Shown piece by piece: positions 1 to 13,067 of a stretch of 64,000 nucleotides of DNA. Under the pieces are notes generated by a model. It made no database searches and was not told the origin of the DNA. It saw only the letters and a program-made list of their open reading frames with translations. Positions within the stretch are counted from its first letter, which is position 1. The number at the start of each line of letters is the position of its first letter. The DNA is from Peribacillus simplex (GTDB taxonomy: Bacteria; Bacillota; Bacilli; Bacillales; DSM-1321). The stretch is taken from positions 4,988,001 to 5,052,000 of the forward strand of contig NZ_CP011008.1 in assembly GCF_001578185.1 (NCBI RefSeq), read 5' to 3'. Both the position numbers and the translations under genes were made by a program.

Positions 1-2
1 AA

Positions 3-98
3 AGTGACTCGTTCCGTGATTTTTTAAGCTTCTTGGATAACTCCTTTTTTGGAGAAGGAGATTGTGAAGAATTATATTTAAACAAACGGGTGCGTTAG
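3..98 (+). CDS. C-terminal end of an unidentified protein (partial)
   Basis: An open frame enters from the left edge and ends at a TAG at 96-98, giving 31 residues rich in Phe, Asp, Glu and Leu (it ends LYLNKRVR). A strong terminator follows 20 bases later on the same strand, which fits a real gene end. The fragment is too short to identify. It lies beyond the 3' end of ssrA, a common integration site, so it could belong to an inserted segment; that is inference. Confidence 0.4.
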   Translation, partial: SDSFRDFLSFLDNSFFGEGDCEELYLNKRVR

Positions 99-116
99 TT
101 CCATAGGACGCACTAA

Positions 117-149
117 AGAAGACCACCTATATAGGTGGTCTTCTTTTAT
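117..149 (+). terminator. Intrinsic terminator after the left-edge gene
   Basis: A perfect 24-base palindrome at 119-142 (arms AAGACCACCTAT and ATAGGTGGTCTT) is followed by a T-rich tract. It would end transcription of the partial gene at 3-98 and could also work on the other strand because A's precede it. Confidence 0.8.
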
Positions 150-156
150 TTGTTCT

Positions 157-410
157 AACATCAACATTAATCTTTAACAAAGCCTTTTTGTTAATAAAGC
201 ACCGAGCTACAATTATAAGGAATTCCTTCTGTTTTCATTAGGATTGGTCTAATCTTTAATATATTCAGAAGTAGTGACGTTTTACAATATTTCACATGTA
301 TTGAACAACAAATAAACTTAAACTTCAATTTAACCATAAATTGTCTTTACAAAAAATATAGCATAATCTATCCAATAGGACAATTTATGCTTAAACTTAC
401 AAAGACAAAT
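157..410. other. Gene-free AT-rich stretch between a terminator and ssrA
   Basis: No convincing open frame is visible. The only structure seen is an 11-base inverted repeat, CATAAATTGTC at 335-345 and GACAATTTATG at 379-389, with a 33-base loop. Its role is unknown. Confidence 0.5.
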
Positions 411-438
411 AAAAAACCACCAATATATGTATTGGTGG
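411..438 (-). terminator. Terminator of ssrA
   Basis: On the minus strand the tmRNA 3' end (CCACCA) forms the 5' arm of a stem with TTGGTGG, followed by TTTTTT (A's at 411-416). The terminator therefore overlaps the mature CCA end. Confidence 0.75.
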
Positions 439-794
439 AGACGGTGGGAGTCGAACCCACGTCCAGACATAACGGCACTTAAGCTTCTACGAGTGTAGTC
501 GATATATTCGCATTTCGCGAACTCATTAGCCTATCGACAGGCGGCAGAGCAGCTAGTCTGATTGGTCTCTTCCTTCATCCTCAGACGGTGGATTCCGGCG
601 TATCCCACTTAGAGTGAGTCCCTTACCCTACCACGTGGGCCATGGAGGGAGGAACAGCTATCGACTGTTATTAAGCAGCGAAAGCTAGGTTGTTGTTTTG
701 TTTGCCAGTTATAGGCGTTGACGTTTTAACGAGGCCGATCCCCTCGACTCGCAACTTAAGCTCGAACTATCCCTGTCGAATCCGTAACGTCCCC
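433..794 (-). ncRNA. ssrA: tmRNA (transfer-messenger RNA)
   Basis: The 5' end begins GGGGACGTTACGGATTCGAC and the 3' end carries a T-arm with GGTTCGACTCCCACC and an encoded CCA; the two ends pair as an acceptor stem. The tag frame runs on the minus strand from GGC at 706 to the TAA at 671-673 and reads GKQNNNLAFAA, so the degradation tag is (A)GKQNNNLAFAA, with the Ala-Ala end recognised by ClpXP-type proteases. A second TAA follows at 668-670. tmRNA rescues ribosomes stalled on broken mRNAs with SmpB, encoded next to it. The length, about 362 nt, is typical for Bacillus. Confidence 0.97.
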
Positions 795-870
795 ATGATA
801 GAAATGGAGCGTACGAGAGAAGAATAGTCAGCAAGTTGGCTGATATTCAATTGTCATCGGTACAGGTTTA

Positions 871-898
871 ATTATAACAGATTGGTTCAAAAAAGCAA
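871..898 (-). promoter_or_regulatory. Probable sigma-A promoter of ssrA
   Basis: On the minus strand a TTGCTT box (893-898) is separated by 16 bases from a perfect TATAAT (871-876). Transcription would start near 864, about 70 bases before the mature tmRNA 5' end, so a 5' leader would have to be removed by processing. Confidence 0.6.
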
Positions 899-917
899 TT
901 GTAAGGTCTTGGCAGTT

Positions 918-1385
918 CTACATCTTCTGCCGATCACGGAAAGCACGTTCAATATCGCGTTTCGCTTCCTTCTTCTTCAGGTCATCACGCTTGTCATATT
1001 GCTTCTTCCCTTTTCCAAGTCCGATTAAAACTTTGGCAAAGCCATTCTTTAAATACATTTTCAAAGGGACGATGGTGTAACCTGTTTCCTTTGTTTCACC
1101 GATCAGTTTACTGATTTCCTTCTTATGCAAAAGAAGCTTTCGTGTCCGCAACGGGTCATGGTTAAACTGGTTTCCCTGCTCATATGGACTGACATGCATA
1201 TTATGAAGATAGATTTCACCATTTTCTATTTTAGCAAAGGCATCCTTCAAATTCACTCGGGCCGCACGGATTGCCTTGATTTCCGTCCCTTTCAAAACGA
1301 TACCTGCTTCAAACGTTTGTTCAATAAAGAAATCATGATAAGCTTTTTTATTTTGTGCTAGTTGTTTACCTGAGCCTTTTGGCAT
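918..1385 (-). CDS. smpB: SsrA-binding protein SmpB
   Basis: SmpB binds the tRNA-like domain of tmRNA and places it in the A site of stalled ribosomes, so the nascent chain is tagged and the ribosome freed. The 155-residue protein has the family's normal length. It shows the core motif GTEIKAIR (about residues 33-40), the HVSPYEQGN stretch, and the basic C-terminal tail (GKKQYDKR onward) that sits in the decoding centre. It lies directly upstream of its RNA partner ssrA on the same strand and downstream of rnr, whose product degrades the defective mRNAs; this order is the B. subtilis one. Confidence 0.97.
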   Translation of the reverse strand: MPKGSGKQLAQNKKAYHDFFIEQTFEAGIVLKGTEIKAIRAARVNLKDAFAKIENGEIYLHNMHVSPYEQGNQFNHDPLRTRKLLLHKKEISKLIGETKETGYTIVPLKMYLKNGFAKVLIGLGKGKKQYDKRDDLKKKEAKRDIERAFRDRQKM

Positions 1386-1453
1386 CTAACTCTCCCCTTT
1401 TTTACATCCAATCGCGGCGAGAGGATGAAATGATCATCCCCCCGCCTCAATCT

Positions 1454-3823
1454 TTATCTCTTTTTTGGTTTTCTCTTGCGCTTGGCAGCTGGCGCATTTT
1501 CAAAGAATTTTTTCTTCTTTTTCGGTTTTCTCTCGGAGGAAGGCGAATCTCCATTACGGCTGCCTCCGCGGCCGCCGCCTTTACCTTCGTTACGTCCCCC
1601 ATTGCCACCGCGGCCACGTTTGCGTTCACCTGAGTTGGCTTTGAATATTTTCTTCTCGCCAGATGGACGCGGGCGGCTTACCTTCATGCCGATAATTTCA
1701 AAATCGATGGCGCGTTCCTCTTTATTGACGTTGGAAACACGTACGTCGATCTCATCGCCAATCCGGAACACATTACCGGTACGTTCCCCGATCATTGCAA
1801 GCTGACGCTCATCGAAGCGGTAATAATCATCCGTCATAAAGCTGACATGGACAAGTCCTTCAATGGTGTTCGGCAACTCGACGAACATCCCGAAATTCGT
1901 AACAGAACCAATGATACCGGTATATTCTTCGCCGATTTTATCAAGCATATATTCTGCTTTCTTCAAATCATCCGTTTCCCGTTCAGCATCGACTGAGCGA
2001 CGTTCACGTTTCGATGTATGATCGGCAATTTCAGGTAAAATGGCATTCCATTTCTCCTTCGTAGCTTCATCGAGTTTACCTTCCACCAAGTAGGTCCTGA
2101 TCAACCTGTGCACGATCAAATCCGGGTAACGGCGAATCGGTGATGTGAAATGTGTATAAAACTCAGCTGATAAACCAAAGTGACCTAAGCTCTCCGGGTC
2201 ATATTTGGCTTGTTGCATGGAACGAAGCATGACGGTGGATATGACCGTTTCTTCCGGTTTACCTGCAACCGCCTCAATGATTTCCTGTAACGCTTTAGGA
2301 TGAACGTCATTGGCCGACCCCCGTACAATATATCCGAAGTTCGTAATGAATTCAAAGAAACGCTGCAGTTTTTCCGGCTTGGGATCTTCATGAATACGGT
2401 AAATGAACGGAACGTCAAGACGGTTGAAATGCTCAGCAACGGTTTCGTTGGCCGCAAGCATGAACTCTTCAATCAGCTTTTCCGCAACCGACCTTTCACG
2501 TAAAACCACATCAGTCGGATGTCCCTCTTCATCAACGATAACTCTCGCTTCATTGAAATCAAAGTCGATTGCACCGCGGTTCATCCGATTTTTACGAAGG
2601 ATGGCCGCCAACTTCTCCATGTCCTGGAACATCGGAACCAAAGCCTCATAGCGTTCGAGTTGTTCTTCATCCTTATCCACAAGGATTTTGTTCACATTGC
2701 CATATGTCATACGTTCAGTCGTCTTAATGACACTTTCGAAAATCTCATGGTTGACAACTTCACCATTTGGCGTGATTTCCATTTCACAAGAAAGTGTAAA
2801 ACGGTCGACTTGTGGGTTCAAGGAACAAATGCCATTCGATAAACGATGCGGGATCATCGGGATGACCCTGTCAACCAAATAAACGCTCGTCCCTCTTTCT
2901 AAGGCTTCCTTATCGATTGGCGAACCCTCCGTCACATAATGGCTGACATCAGCAATATGGACACCAAGCTTATAATTGCCATTTTCAAGTTTAGAAACAG
3001 TGACGGCATCATCCAGGTCCTTTGCATCCGCTCCATCAATCGTGACCAAAACATCATTCCGCAAATCCCTGCGACTGCCAATTTCACTTTCTTGAATGGT
3101 ATCCGAAACGGCATTGGCTTGCTCCATGACGTCATCCGGGAACTCCATCGGCAAACCATATTTATGGATCACTGAAAGAATATCTACACCAGGGTCATTC
3201 TTATGCCCAAGAATCTCAATGACTTCGCCTTCTGCACTTACACGTCCTTCAGGATAAGAAGTCAGCTTGACGACAACTTTATGTCCCTCTACCGCTCCAT
3301 GGGAAGCATGCTGTGGAATGAAGATATCGTTTGCAATCTTTTTATCATCAGGGATGACGAAACCAAAACTTTTACTTTCCGAGTATGTACCGACCACTTG
3401 TGTAATTCCGCGTTCAAGTATTCTGATCACCGTGCCTTCTTGTCTTGAGCCGGATGTTTCCGAAGATACTCGTACCATGACGACATCTCCATGCATCGCT
3501 GTACCCGTTTCATTTGGCGGAATGAAAATATCATCCATACCTGGGTTATCTTCAGGTGTAACAAAAGCGAATCCCTTTGCATGTCCCGTTAATTTACCGC
3601 GGAACAAATTCATTTTTTGCGGCAGGCCGTAACGATTGCTTCTCGTTCTGACCACCAATCCCTTTTCTTCCATCTTAACTAAAGCCTTAACGAAATTCTT
3701 GAAATCTGCCGAGTCTTCGATTTTCAAAGCCTCTTCCAGTTCTTGTACGGTTAACGGCTTATATGCTTCATCCGTCATGTACGTCAGCAGCTTATTAATA
3801 TGTTCTTGAATGTTATCTTCCAT
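1454..3823 (-). CDS. rnr: Ribonuclease R (3'-5' exoribonuclease)
   Basis: RNase R degrades structured RNA processively from the 3' end and works in mRNA and rRNA quality control, including with tmRNA. The 789-residue protein has an N-terminal winged-helix region, two cold-shock/OB folds ([15 protein letters not shown] near 74 is the first), an RNB catalytic domain with the metal-binding motif [11 protein letters not shown] (263-273), an S1 domain ([16 protein letters not shown]) and a very basic tail rich in Gly, Arg and Lys. The tail is low-complexity, so small length differences are expected between strains. The gene precedes smpB and ssrA; the shared direction and 68-base gap suggest co-transcription. 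Confidence 0.96.
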   Translation of the reverse strand: MEDNIQEHINKLLTYMTDEAYKPLTVQELEEALKIEDSADFKNFVKALVKMEEKGLVVRTRSNRYGLPQKMNLFRGKLTGHAKGFAFVTPEDNPGMDDIFIPPNETGTAMHGDVVMVRVSSETSGSRQEGTVIRILERGITQVVGTYSESKSFGFVIPDDKKIANDIFIPQHASHGAVEGHKVVVKLTSYPEGRVSAEGEVIEILGHKNDPGVDILSVIHKYGLPMEFPDDVMEQANAVSDTIQESEIGSRRDLRNDVLVTIDGADAKDLDDAVTVSKLENGNYKLGVHIADVSHYVTEGSPIDKEALERGTSVYLVDRVIPMIPHRLSNGICSLNPQVDRFTLSCEMEITPNGEVVNHEIFESVIKTTERMTYGNVNKILVDKDEEQLERYEALVPMFQDMEKLAAILRKNRMNRGAIDFDFNEARVIVDEEGHPTDVVLRERSVAEKLIEEFMLAANETVAEHFNRLDVPFIYRIHEDPKPEKLQRFFEFITNFGYIVRGSANDVHPKALQEIIEAVAGKPEETVISTVMLRSMQQAKYDPESLGHFGLSAEFYTHFTSPIRRYPDLIVHRLIRTYLVEGKLDEATKEKWNAILPEIADHTSKRERRSVDAERETDDLKKAEYMLDKIGEEYTGIIGSVTNFGMFVELPNTIEGLVHVSFMTDDYYRFDERQLAMIGERTGNVFRIGDEIDVRVSNVNKEERAIDFEIIGMKVSRPRPSGEKKIFKANSGERKRGRGGNGGRNEGKGGGRGGSRNGDSPSSERKPKKKKKFFENAPAAKRKRKPKKR

Positions 3824-3856
3824 GAAAACCCTCCTATTCAGGGTATGATAAATTTG

Positions 3857-4603
3857 TTATTCGGACCAATCCAGGCTTTCTAAAAATTCAAATACATCTT
3901 CATGCAATTGGTTTCGTTCTTTATCAAGAGTTATGACATGACCGGATTCTTCATACCACTTGATTTGTTTGACAGGTGATTCAATGGCATCAATAATAAT
4001 ATCGGCACTTTTGGGATTGATAACATCATCATGCCGGCCCTGCACGACAAATGTCGGCGCGTAAATAAGGTCGACGTGCTCTCGTACATCCGTTATCAAT
4101 TCCTGAAGGGCTTTCAATGTATTCATGGGCTTATCGGCAAGAAGGTCCATTTCAAGCTCTATTTGCTCTTGAGTTTTCCCTTCGTACTTCTTAAATTCTC
4201 TAGCGTACTCCAATACTCCTTTATACATCATTTCTTCACTTTTGATATACATAGGCGCACACATTGTTACGATACCCTTTATAGGTACAGTGTAACCTAA
4301 TTTCAGAGAAAATACGCCTCCTAATGAGAGTCCGGCAACAGCAATTTCTTCATGGCCTTCGCTTTTAAGAAAATCGTAGGCCATCATGACATCTTTCCAC
4401 CAATCTGTTGGACCCGTTTTCACTAACTCCTCTGGCGGAACGCCATGTCCTTTATAATGCGGGGCATGGCAGGTGTATCCCTGTTTCTCCAAGTAACGGC
4501 CAAGCATCCGCACATCTGCGGAATTCCCCGTAAATCCATGTAAAAGTAAAACAGCTCTTTTTCCGCCTTTAAAAGTAAAGGGCTGCTGCAGCTTGATTTT
4601 CAT
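3857..4603 (-). CDS. est: Carboxylesterase, Est30/YvaK type
   Basis: A 248-residue alpha/beta hydrolase matching the small Bacillus carboxylesterases (Geobacillus Est30, B. subtilis YvaK), cytosolic enzymes that hydrolyse short-chain esters. Visible features are the oxyanion-hole strand LLLHGFTGN, the nucleophile elbow GLSLGG with Ser93, an acidic residue in GRHDD (192-193) and His222 in ESGHV, making a complete triad. The natural substrate is not known. It sits 33 bases upstream of rnr and follows secG, exactly as in B. subtilis. Confidence 0.92.
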   Translation of the reverse strand: MKIKLQQPFTFKGGKRAVLLLHGFTGNSADVRMLGRYLEKQGYTCHAPHYKGHGVPPEELVKTGPTDWWKDVMMAYDFLKSEGHEEIAVAGLSLGGVFSLKLGYTVPIKGIVTMCAPMYIKSEEMMYKGVLEYAREFKKYEGKTQEQIELEMDLLADKPMNTLKALQELITDVREHVDLIYAPTFVVQGRHDDVINPKSADIIIDAIESPVKQIKWYEESGHVITLDKERNQLHEDVFEFLESLDWSE

Positions 4604-4695
4604 GATTTTAAACTCCTTTATCGGTAAATAGAATTCCCTATCCTATAATTAAGTACTAAAATCACTATATCTATTCATGCGACTATTGTGCAAAG

Positions 4696-4723
4696 AAAAA
4701 AGCCTAGCTATTTAGCTAGACTC
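4696..4723 (-). terminator. Terminator of secG
   Basis: On the minus strand the stem AGTCTAGCT / AGCTAGGCT is followed by TTTTTT, 12 bases after the secG stop. It separates secG from est. Confidence 0.75.
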
Positions 4724-4735
4724 ATTTTTGATCCA

Positions 4736-4969
4736 TTACACATCAAAGAATGCAACAAGTAAAGTTAAAGCAAAGAATAAAATGGCCAATACTACCGTTG
4801 CCCGATGTAAAACTAGGTCCAAACCGCGTGCCTTTTGCTTTCCGAATAGCTGCTCGGCACCGCCGGCAATCGCACCTGATAAACCTGCACTTTTACCTGA
4901 TTGAAGCAATACCGTCACAATGAGGGCGATACTGACAATCACTAAAAGCGTTATGAGAAATGCATGCAT
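4736..4969 (-). CDS. secG: Protein-export membrane protein SecG
   Basis: SecG is the small, non-essential subunit of the SecYEG translocon and helps SecA-driven export. The 77-residue product has two hydrophobic segments (about 3-23 and 53-74) and the family motif [20 protein letters not shown] between them. The longer open frame begins 23 codons upstream, but a GGAGGTG ribosome site lies just before the ATG at 4969 giving MHAFLITLL, the normal family start. It stands alone with its own terminator. Confidence 0.94.
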   Translation of the reverse strand: MHAFLITLLVIVSIALIVTVLLQSGKSAGLSGAIAGGAEQLFGKQKARGLDLVLHRATVVLAILFFALTLLVAFFDV

Positions 4970-5142
4970 GCAATTACACCTCCTGAAGAACCAATAAACA
5001 ATTACTTTAACTTTACCACACCCACTAAATATCCACAATCTTTGTTATACTATAATGGTAAGAATTCCTAAATCCATAGTCGTTTATTTTCTTTTTGAAA
5101 CAAAGTTTGAGATAATTTGCATAAAGAGAAAGAGGTGTCACC

Positions 5143-5685
5143 ATGTTTAAGTCCATACTTCGGATTCTTGATCTCCTGACCATCCTATTCTCGGCGTTTG
5201 CCGGTTATTCTTTATGGACAGGCGGAAGCAATCTTATAAGTGTCCTATTAATCATCCTATCACCGCTTCTATTGCTGCTGGCAAAGTATCACGGAAATCG
5301 ATACTTATTATTTGCTGCATATATCACGACAACCGTTTATTTTACTGCTATTATTTATAATGGACTTTCCAATAGCGGTATCGACTTTTTCCAATCAAGC
5401 TTTCATGTCCTCCTGATCGGGGCAGCAGCCGTCTTGCTGAGCATCATAGCAGCGGTGATCGGGTTTGGGACCAATACCCTTACGATTCTTTGGTTATCGC
5501 TGCACACCCTTGTCACATTCGAGACAATCAGGATGTCATCTGGTTTCCTTTCGCACTTTTGGTCTGATCCTGTCATGGAAACCGCAATCCGTAATGATTA
5601 TCCTTTTTTGTTGATGGTGGTCTGGATTGGCTTATTTCTTGATAAATATCAAAGTGAATTAACAAGGGATTACTTATCACGATAA
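5143..5685 (+). CDS. Uncharacterised integral membrane protein
   Basis: I do not recognise this 180-residue protein. It is strongly hydrophobic, with about five or six predicted membrane segments (near 8-27, 30-47, 55-72, 85-108, 113-130 and 155-168) and no cytosolic or catalytic domain. A GAGAAAGAGG ribosome site precedes the ATG. With the next gene it forms a two-gene plus-strand insert between secG and eno, which are close together on the minus strand in relatives. No function can be assigned. Confidence 0.75.
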   Translation: MFKSILRILDLLTILFSAFAGYSLWTGGSNLISVLLIILSPLLLLLAKYHGNRYLLFAAYITTTVYFTAIIYNGLSNSGIDFFQSSFHVLLIGAAAVLLSIIAAVIGFGTNTLTILWLSLHTLVTFETIRMSSGFLSHFWSDPVMETAIRNDYPFLLMVVWIGLFLDKYQSELTRDYLSR

Positions 5686-5740
5686 TCTTTCAAAACTATT
5701 TCTATTGGAAATCTTATATTAAAAGCAAGGGGCCTTTCGT

Positions 5741-6565
5741 ATGTTAAAACCTATATTTGCAGCAACCGCTCTATCATCTTTCATTCTGATGGCTGGCTGT
5801 TCATTCGACCTGACCAGCGATGATAAAAAAGAGCCAAAAGAAGAACAACCGAGCTCCCAGGATAAGGAGACAGAAACTGATAAGAATAATGATTCAAATG
5901 AATCGGCCCAACGCCAGGTGGAAGTTGATGAAACGGTTAAACCCGCACAGGCTGGCCTTCAGACATTAGCCAACCCGGAAAGCATACCTGTACTTGTCAA
6001 TAAACAATACAGCCTGCCGGAAGATTACAAGCCTGAGGACCTTATCTACCCAAAAGTAGATTTCATCTTTCAAGATAAAATTGAAAAAAGAATGATGCGC
6101 AAAGAAGCGGGAAAGGCTCTTGAAAAATTGTTCCAGGCTGCCGAAAAAGAAAACATGCACTTTGCCGGTGTTTCCGCATACCGTTCACATCAAACACAAA
6201 TCGCGGTCTTTAATAACTATGTGGCTAAGGACGGGGAAGAAAAAGCGAGAACCTACAGTGCAATGCCTGGGACAAGCGAGCATGAAACAGGTCTCGCGAT
6301 TGATGTTACGACCCACGACGGCGCATGTGCTGCCCAAGACTGCTTCGGTGACACGAATGAAGCGACCTGGCTTGCCGAGCATGCCCATGAATACGGATTT
6401 ATCATCCGCTATCCAGAAGGCAAGGAAAACATCACAGGCTATAAATACGAACCATGGCACATCCGCTATGTTGGTGTCGAAGCCGCAACTGAAATTTCCG
6501 AAACGAAGAGTACATTGGAAGAATACTATAATGCCGTGCCAGTGAAAGCTGTATCGAATAAATAA
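5741..6565 (+). CDS. Lipoprotein D-alanyl-D-alanine (or L,D-) carboxypeptidase, peptidase M15B/VanY family
   Basis: A 274-residue cell-wall peptidase. The N-terminus is a lipoprotein signal ending LMAGC with the lipidated Cys at 20, followed by a charged linker (21-65) that would space the enzyme from the membrane. The M15B/VanY/LdcB domain carries the zinc motif SEHETGLAID (His181, Asp188) and EPWHIRYVG (Glu237, His240). Such enzymes trim the terminal D-Ala of peptidoglycan stem peptides; whether tetra- or pentapeptides are cut cannot be read here. B. subtilis YodJ is the nearest family I can name. A terminator follows at once. Confidence 0.88.
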   Translation: MLKPIFAATALSSFILMAGCSFDLTSDDKKEPKEEQPSSQDKETETDKNNDSNESAQRQVEVDETVKPAQAGLQTLANPESIPVLVNKQYSLPEDYKPEDLIYPKVDFIFQDKIEKRMMRKEAGKALEKLFQAAEKENMHFAGVSAYRSHQTQIAVFNNYVAKDGEEKARTYSAMPGTSEHETGLAIDVTTHDGACAAQDCFGDTNEATWLAEHAHEYGFIIRYPEGKENITGYKYEPWHIRYVGVEAATEISETKSTLEEYYNAVPVKAVSNK

Positions 6566-6566
6566 G

Positions 6567-6597
6567 AAAAGGTGCCCATATGCGGCACCTTTTTTTG
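6567..6597 (+). terminator. Terminator of the M15B carboxypeptidase gene
   Basis: GGTGCC (6571-6576) pairs with GGCACC (6584-6589) and is followed by eight T's. Confidence 0.85.
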
Positions 6598-6609
6598 TCT
6601 TGGATTTTA

Positions 6610-6629
6610 TTAATCAAACGTTTGATTAA
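6610..6629. repeat. Palindrome TTAATCAA-ACGT-TTGATTAA
   Basis: A perfect 20-base palindrome of the kind bound by dimeric repressors. The same arms with a different 4-base centre occur at 39351-39370. It overlaps the stop codon of the small frame at 6626-6796 and lies 13 bases after the preceding terminator. No promoter is obvious next to it. Confidence 0.6.
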
Positions 6630-6796
6630 ATGGGCTTGAATCCAGCTGGAATCACGCCTAAGCTGTAACAAGCCCATCTTAATGAAGCAATGACTTTAAG
6701 GTTTGATAACCGTTCGAAATGAACCGGAAGCGCTGTACTTTCATAGTCACTTTCGCTGACTTCATAAGGTTTTGGTAACAAATAGGACTGTCCCAT
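6626..6796 (-). CDS. Possible small protein, 56 residues
   Basis: An ATG-started frame of 56 residues beginning MGQSYLLPKPYEV and ending VIPAGFKPI. It lies downstream of eno on the same strand, past the eno terminator. The only ribosome-site-like sequence is a G-run about 15 bases upstream, plus a weak GGAAG. It fills an otherwise empty interval and its composition looks protein-like, but I recognise no family. A better-placed ribosome site further upstream feeds a different frame, so this could also be a frameshifted relic. Confidence 0.35.
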   Translation of the reverse strand: MGQSYLLPKPYEVSESDYESTALPVHFERLSNLKVIASLRWACYSLGVIPAGFKPI

Positions 6797-6827
6797 ATTG
6801 AATGCACACTTCCCCCCTCATAAACAT

Positions 6828-6874
6828 AAAAAACCTCCTATTCAAATGTGGATTGCCACATTGAATAGGAGGTT
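6828..6874 (-). terminator. Terminator of the glycolytic operon (after eno)
   Basis: An almost perfect 20-bp stem (AACCTCCTATTCAA... on both strands, one bulged base) followed on the minus strand by TTTTTT. It is unusually long. Its 3' arm contains AGGAGGTT, a consensus ribosome site, followed by ATG. Confidence 0.85.
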
Positions 6875-6932
6875 AAAAGAAATTATTACTATGAATCCAT
6901 CCGCTTCTCGTCAGAAGCGGAATTCAAGATAA

Positions 6933-10576
<3,644 letters not shown>

Positions 10577-10594
10577 TTATGTAACGGTTAACGC

Positions 10595-11779
10595 TTATTT
10601 ATCGTTCAAGGCCATAACGCCAGGCAATTCTTTGCCTTCCATGAACTCAAGAGATGCACCGCCGCCAGTTGAAATATGGGACATCTTTTCTGCTAAACCA
10701 AACTTTTCAGCAGCTGCGGCTGAATCGCCTCCGCCTACAATACTGTACGTACCTTTTGATTCCGCCAATGCTTCAGCAACCGTTCTCGTTCCATTCGCAA
10801 ACTTATCGAACTCGAATACACCCATCGGTCCATTCCATATGACAAGCTTGGAACCTTTAATTACATCCGCAAATAATTCACTAGTTTTTGGACCGATATC
10901 CAAAGCCATTTTATCATTTGGAATAGCATCGATATCAACATTCTCTGATTCTGCATCAGGTGAGAATTCAGCTGCTACAACTGCATCAATAGGCAAATGC
11001 AATTTTACGCCTTTTTCCTTTGCACTTTCGATGAAAGATTTGGCCAATTCTATTTTGTCTTCTTCCAATAAAGAATTACCGATTTCATGACCTTGTGCTT
11101 TAATAAATGTATAACCCAGTCCACCACCAATAATCAAGTGATCGACATTTTCCAAAAGGTTTTCGATAACGCCTATCTTATCCTTTACTTTCGCTCCGCC
11201 AATTATAGCTGTGAAAGGGCGTTCTGGGTTGGATAGGGCTTTTCCCAGCACAGAAAGTTCCTTTTCCATCAGTAATCCGGCAACAGCTGGAAGATGGTGT
11301 GCTATCCCTTCAGTGGACGCATGTGCACGGTGTGCAGCTCCGAATGCATCATTTACATAAACATCCGCCAGTGCAGCAAATGACTTCGCCAATTCTTGAT
11401 CGTTCTTCTCTTCCCCCGGGTAGAAACGAACGTTCTCCAACAACAAGATCTCACCATTTTCCATGTTATCAATGATTGATTGAACGGACTCACCATAAGC
11501 TTCTTGAGCATTTCGCACATCTTTGCCACTAAGTTCACTTAGTCTTTCCGCAACAGGAGCTAAACGTAATTCTTCAACGACTTGTCCTTTAGGACGGCCA
11601 AGGTGGCTGGCTAAAATGACTTTAGCGCCTTGTTCCGTCAGATAGGAAATCGTCGGCAGTGCAGCTTTGATTCTCGTATCATCCGAAATCTTTCCGTCCT
11701 GCATCGGCACGTTGAAATCAACACGGCAAAATACGCGTTTCCCCTTTAACTCAATATCTCTAATCGACTTTTTATTCAT
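10595..11779 (-). CDS. pgk: Phosphoglycerate kinase
   Basis: Transfers phosphate from 1,3-bisphosphoglycerate to ADP, the first ATP-forming step of glycolysis. The 394-residue protein has VDFNVPM, the substrate-binding [10 protein letters not shown], the hinge region [13 protein letters not shown], and the nucleotide loop GGGDSAAA near the C-terminus. An AAGGAGG ribosome site precedes the ATG. It is the first gene of the pgk-tpiA-gpmI-eno unit and has its own promoter behind a terminator that isolates it from gapA. Confidence 0.98.
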   Translation of the reverse strand: MNKKSIRDIELKGKRVFCRVDFNVPMQDGKISDDTRIKAALPTISYLTEQGAKVILASHLGRPKGQVVEELRLAPVAERLSELSGKDVRNAQEAYGESVQSIIDNMENGEILLLENVRFYPGEEKNDQELAKSFAALADVYVNDAFGAAHRAHASTEGIAHHLPAVAGLLMEKELSVLGKALSNPERPFTAIIGGAKVKDKIGVIENLLENVDHLIIGGGLGYTFIKAQGHEIGNSLLEEDKIELAKSFIESAKEKGVKLHLPIDAVVAAEFSPDAESENVDIDAIPNDKMALDIGPKTSELFADVIKGSKLVIWNGPMGVFEFDKFANGTRTVAEALAESKGTYSIVGGGDSAAAAEKFGLAEKMSHISTGGGASLEFMEGKELPGVMALNDK

Positions 11780-11812
11780 AATCCAAGAACCTCCTTAGAT
11801 ATTGTTATCATA

Positions 11813-11866
11813 TTTTTGATTCTTTTAATCAAAAAGGGAGAGGGTAAATATCCCAACTCCCCTTTT
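11813..11866 (-). promoter_or_regulatory. Two overlapping hairpins in the pgk leader
   Basis: On the minus strand, starting only a few bases after the predicted transcription start, a 10-bp stem (AAAAGGGGAG / CTCCCTTTTT, 11831-11866) is extended by an inner GGG/CCC pair. Its last five T's also form the 5' arm of a second stem (TTTTTGATT / AATCAAAAA, 11813-11835). The two stems share bases and cannot both be complete. No known riboswitch family is recognised. Confidence 0.5.
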
Positions 11867-11875
11867 CTCTTTTTC

Positions 11876-11905
11876 ATTATAGTCGGTTTAAAGGAAATTA
11901 TCCAA
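11876..11905 (-). promoter_or_regulatory. Probable sigma-A promoter of pgk
   Basis: TTGGAT (11900-11905) and a perfect TATAAT (11876-11881) are spaced 18 bases apart on the minus strand, giving a start near 11869 and a leader of about 90 bases. Confidence 0.7.
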
Positions 11906-11914
11906 AAACAAGAA

Positions 11915-11930
11915 ATGTAAACGCTTGACT
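11915..11930. promoter_or_regulatory. Possible cre site (CcpA) upstream of pgk
   Basis: ATGTAAACGCTTGACT matches the catabolite-responsive element consensus WTGNAANCGNWNNCW except at one conserved position. Its centre is about 53 bases upstream of the predicted pgk start, the distance at which CcpA activates rather than represses in B. subtilis (for example ackA). Assignment is by pattern only. Confidence 0.4.
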
Positions 11931-11982
11931 GATTAATGACTAACTTATAATATCATCTTCTGCCAAGTTTTTTTAGAGGTGT

Positions 11983-12018
11983 GATAAAAAAAACCTCACT
12001 TTGGTGAGGTTTTTTTTA
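11983..12018 (-). terminator. Terminator of cggR-gapA
   Basis: AACCTCAC (11992-11999) pairs with GTGAGGTT (12004-12011), flanked by A-runs and T-runs on both sides, so it can act in both directions. It separates gapA from pgk; in B. subtilis all six genes can be read through. Confidence 0.85.
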
Positions 12019-12027
12019 TTATTCTAA

Positions 12028-13050
<1,023 letters not shown>

Positions 13051-13067
13051 TTAAGTTCGCAAATATA

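Noticed and set aside
335-389. 11-base inverted repeat as a phage attachment site
   Set aside because: Attachment sites in ssrA are direct repeats of its 3' end; this repeat is inverted and unrelated to ssrA.
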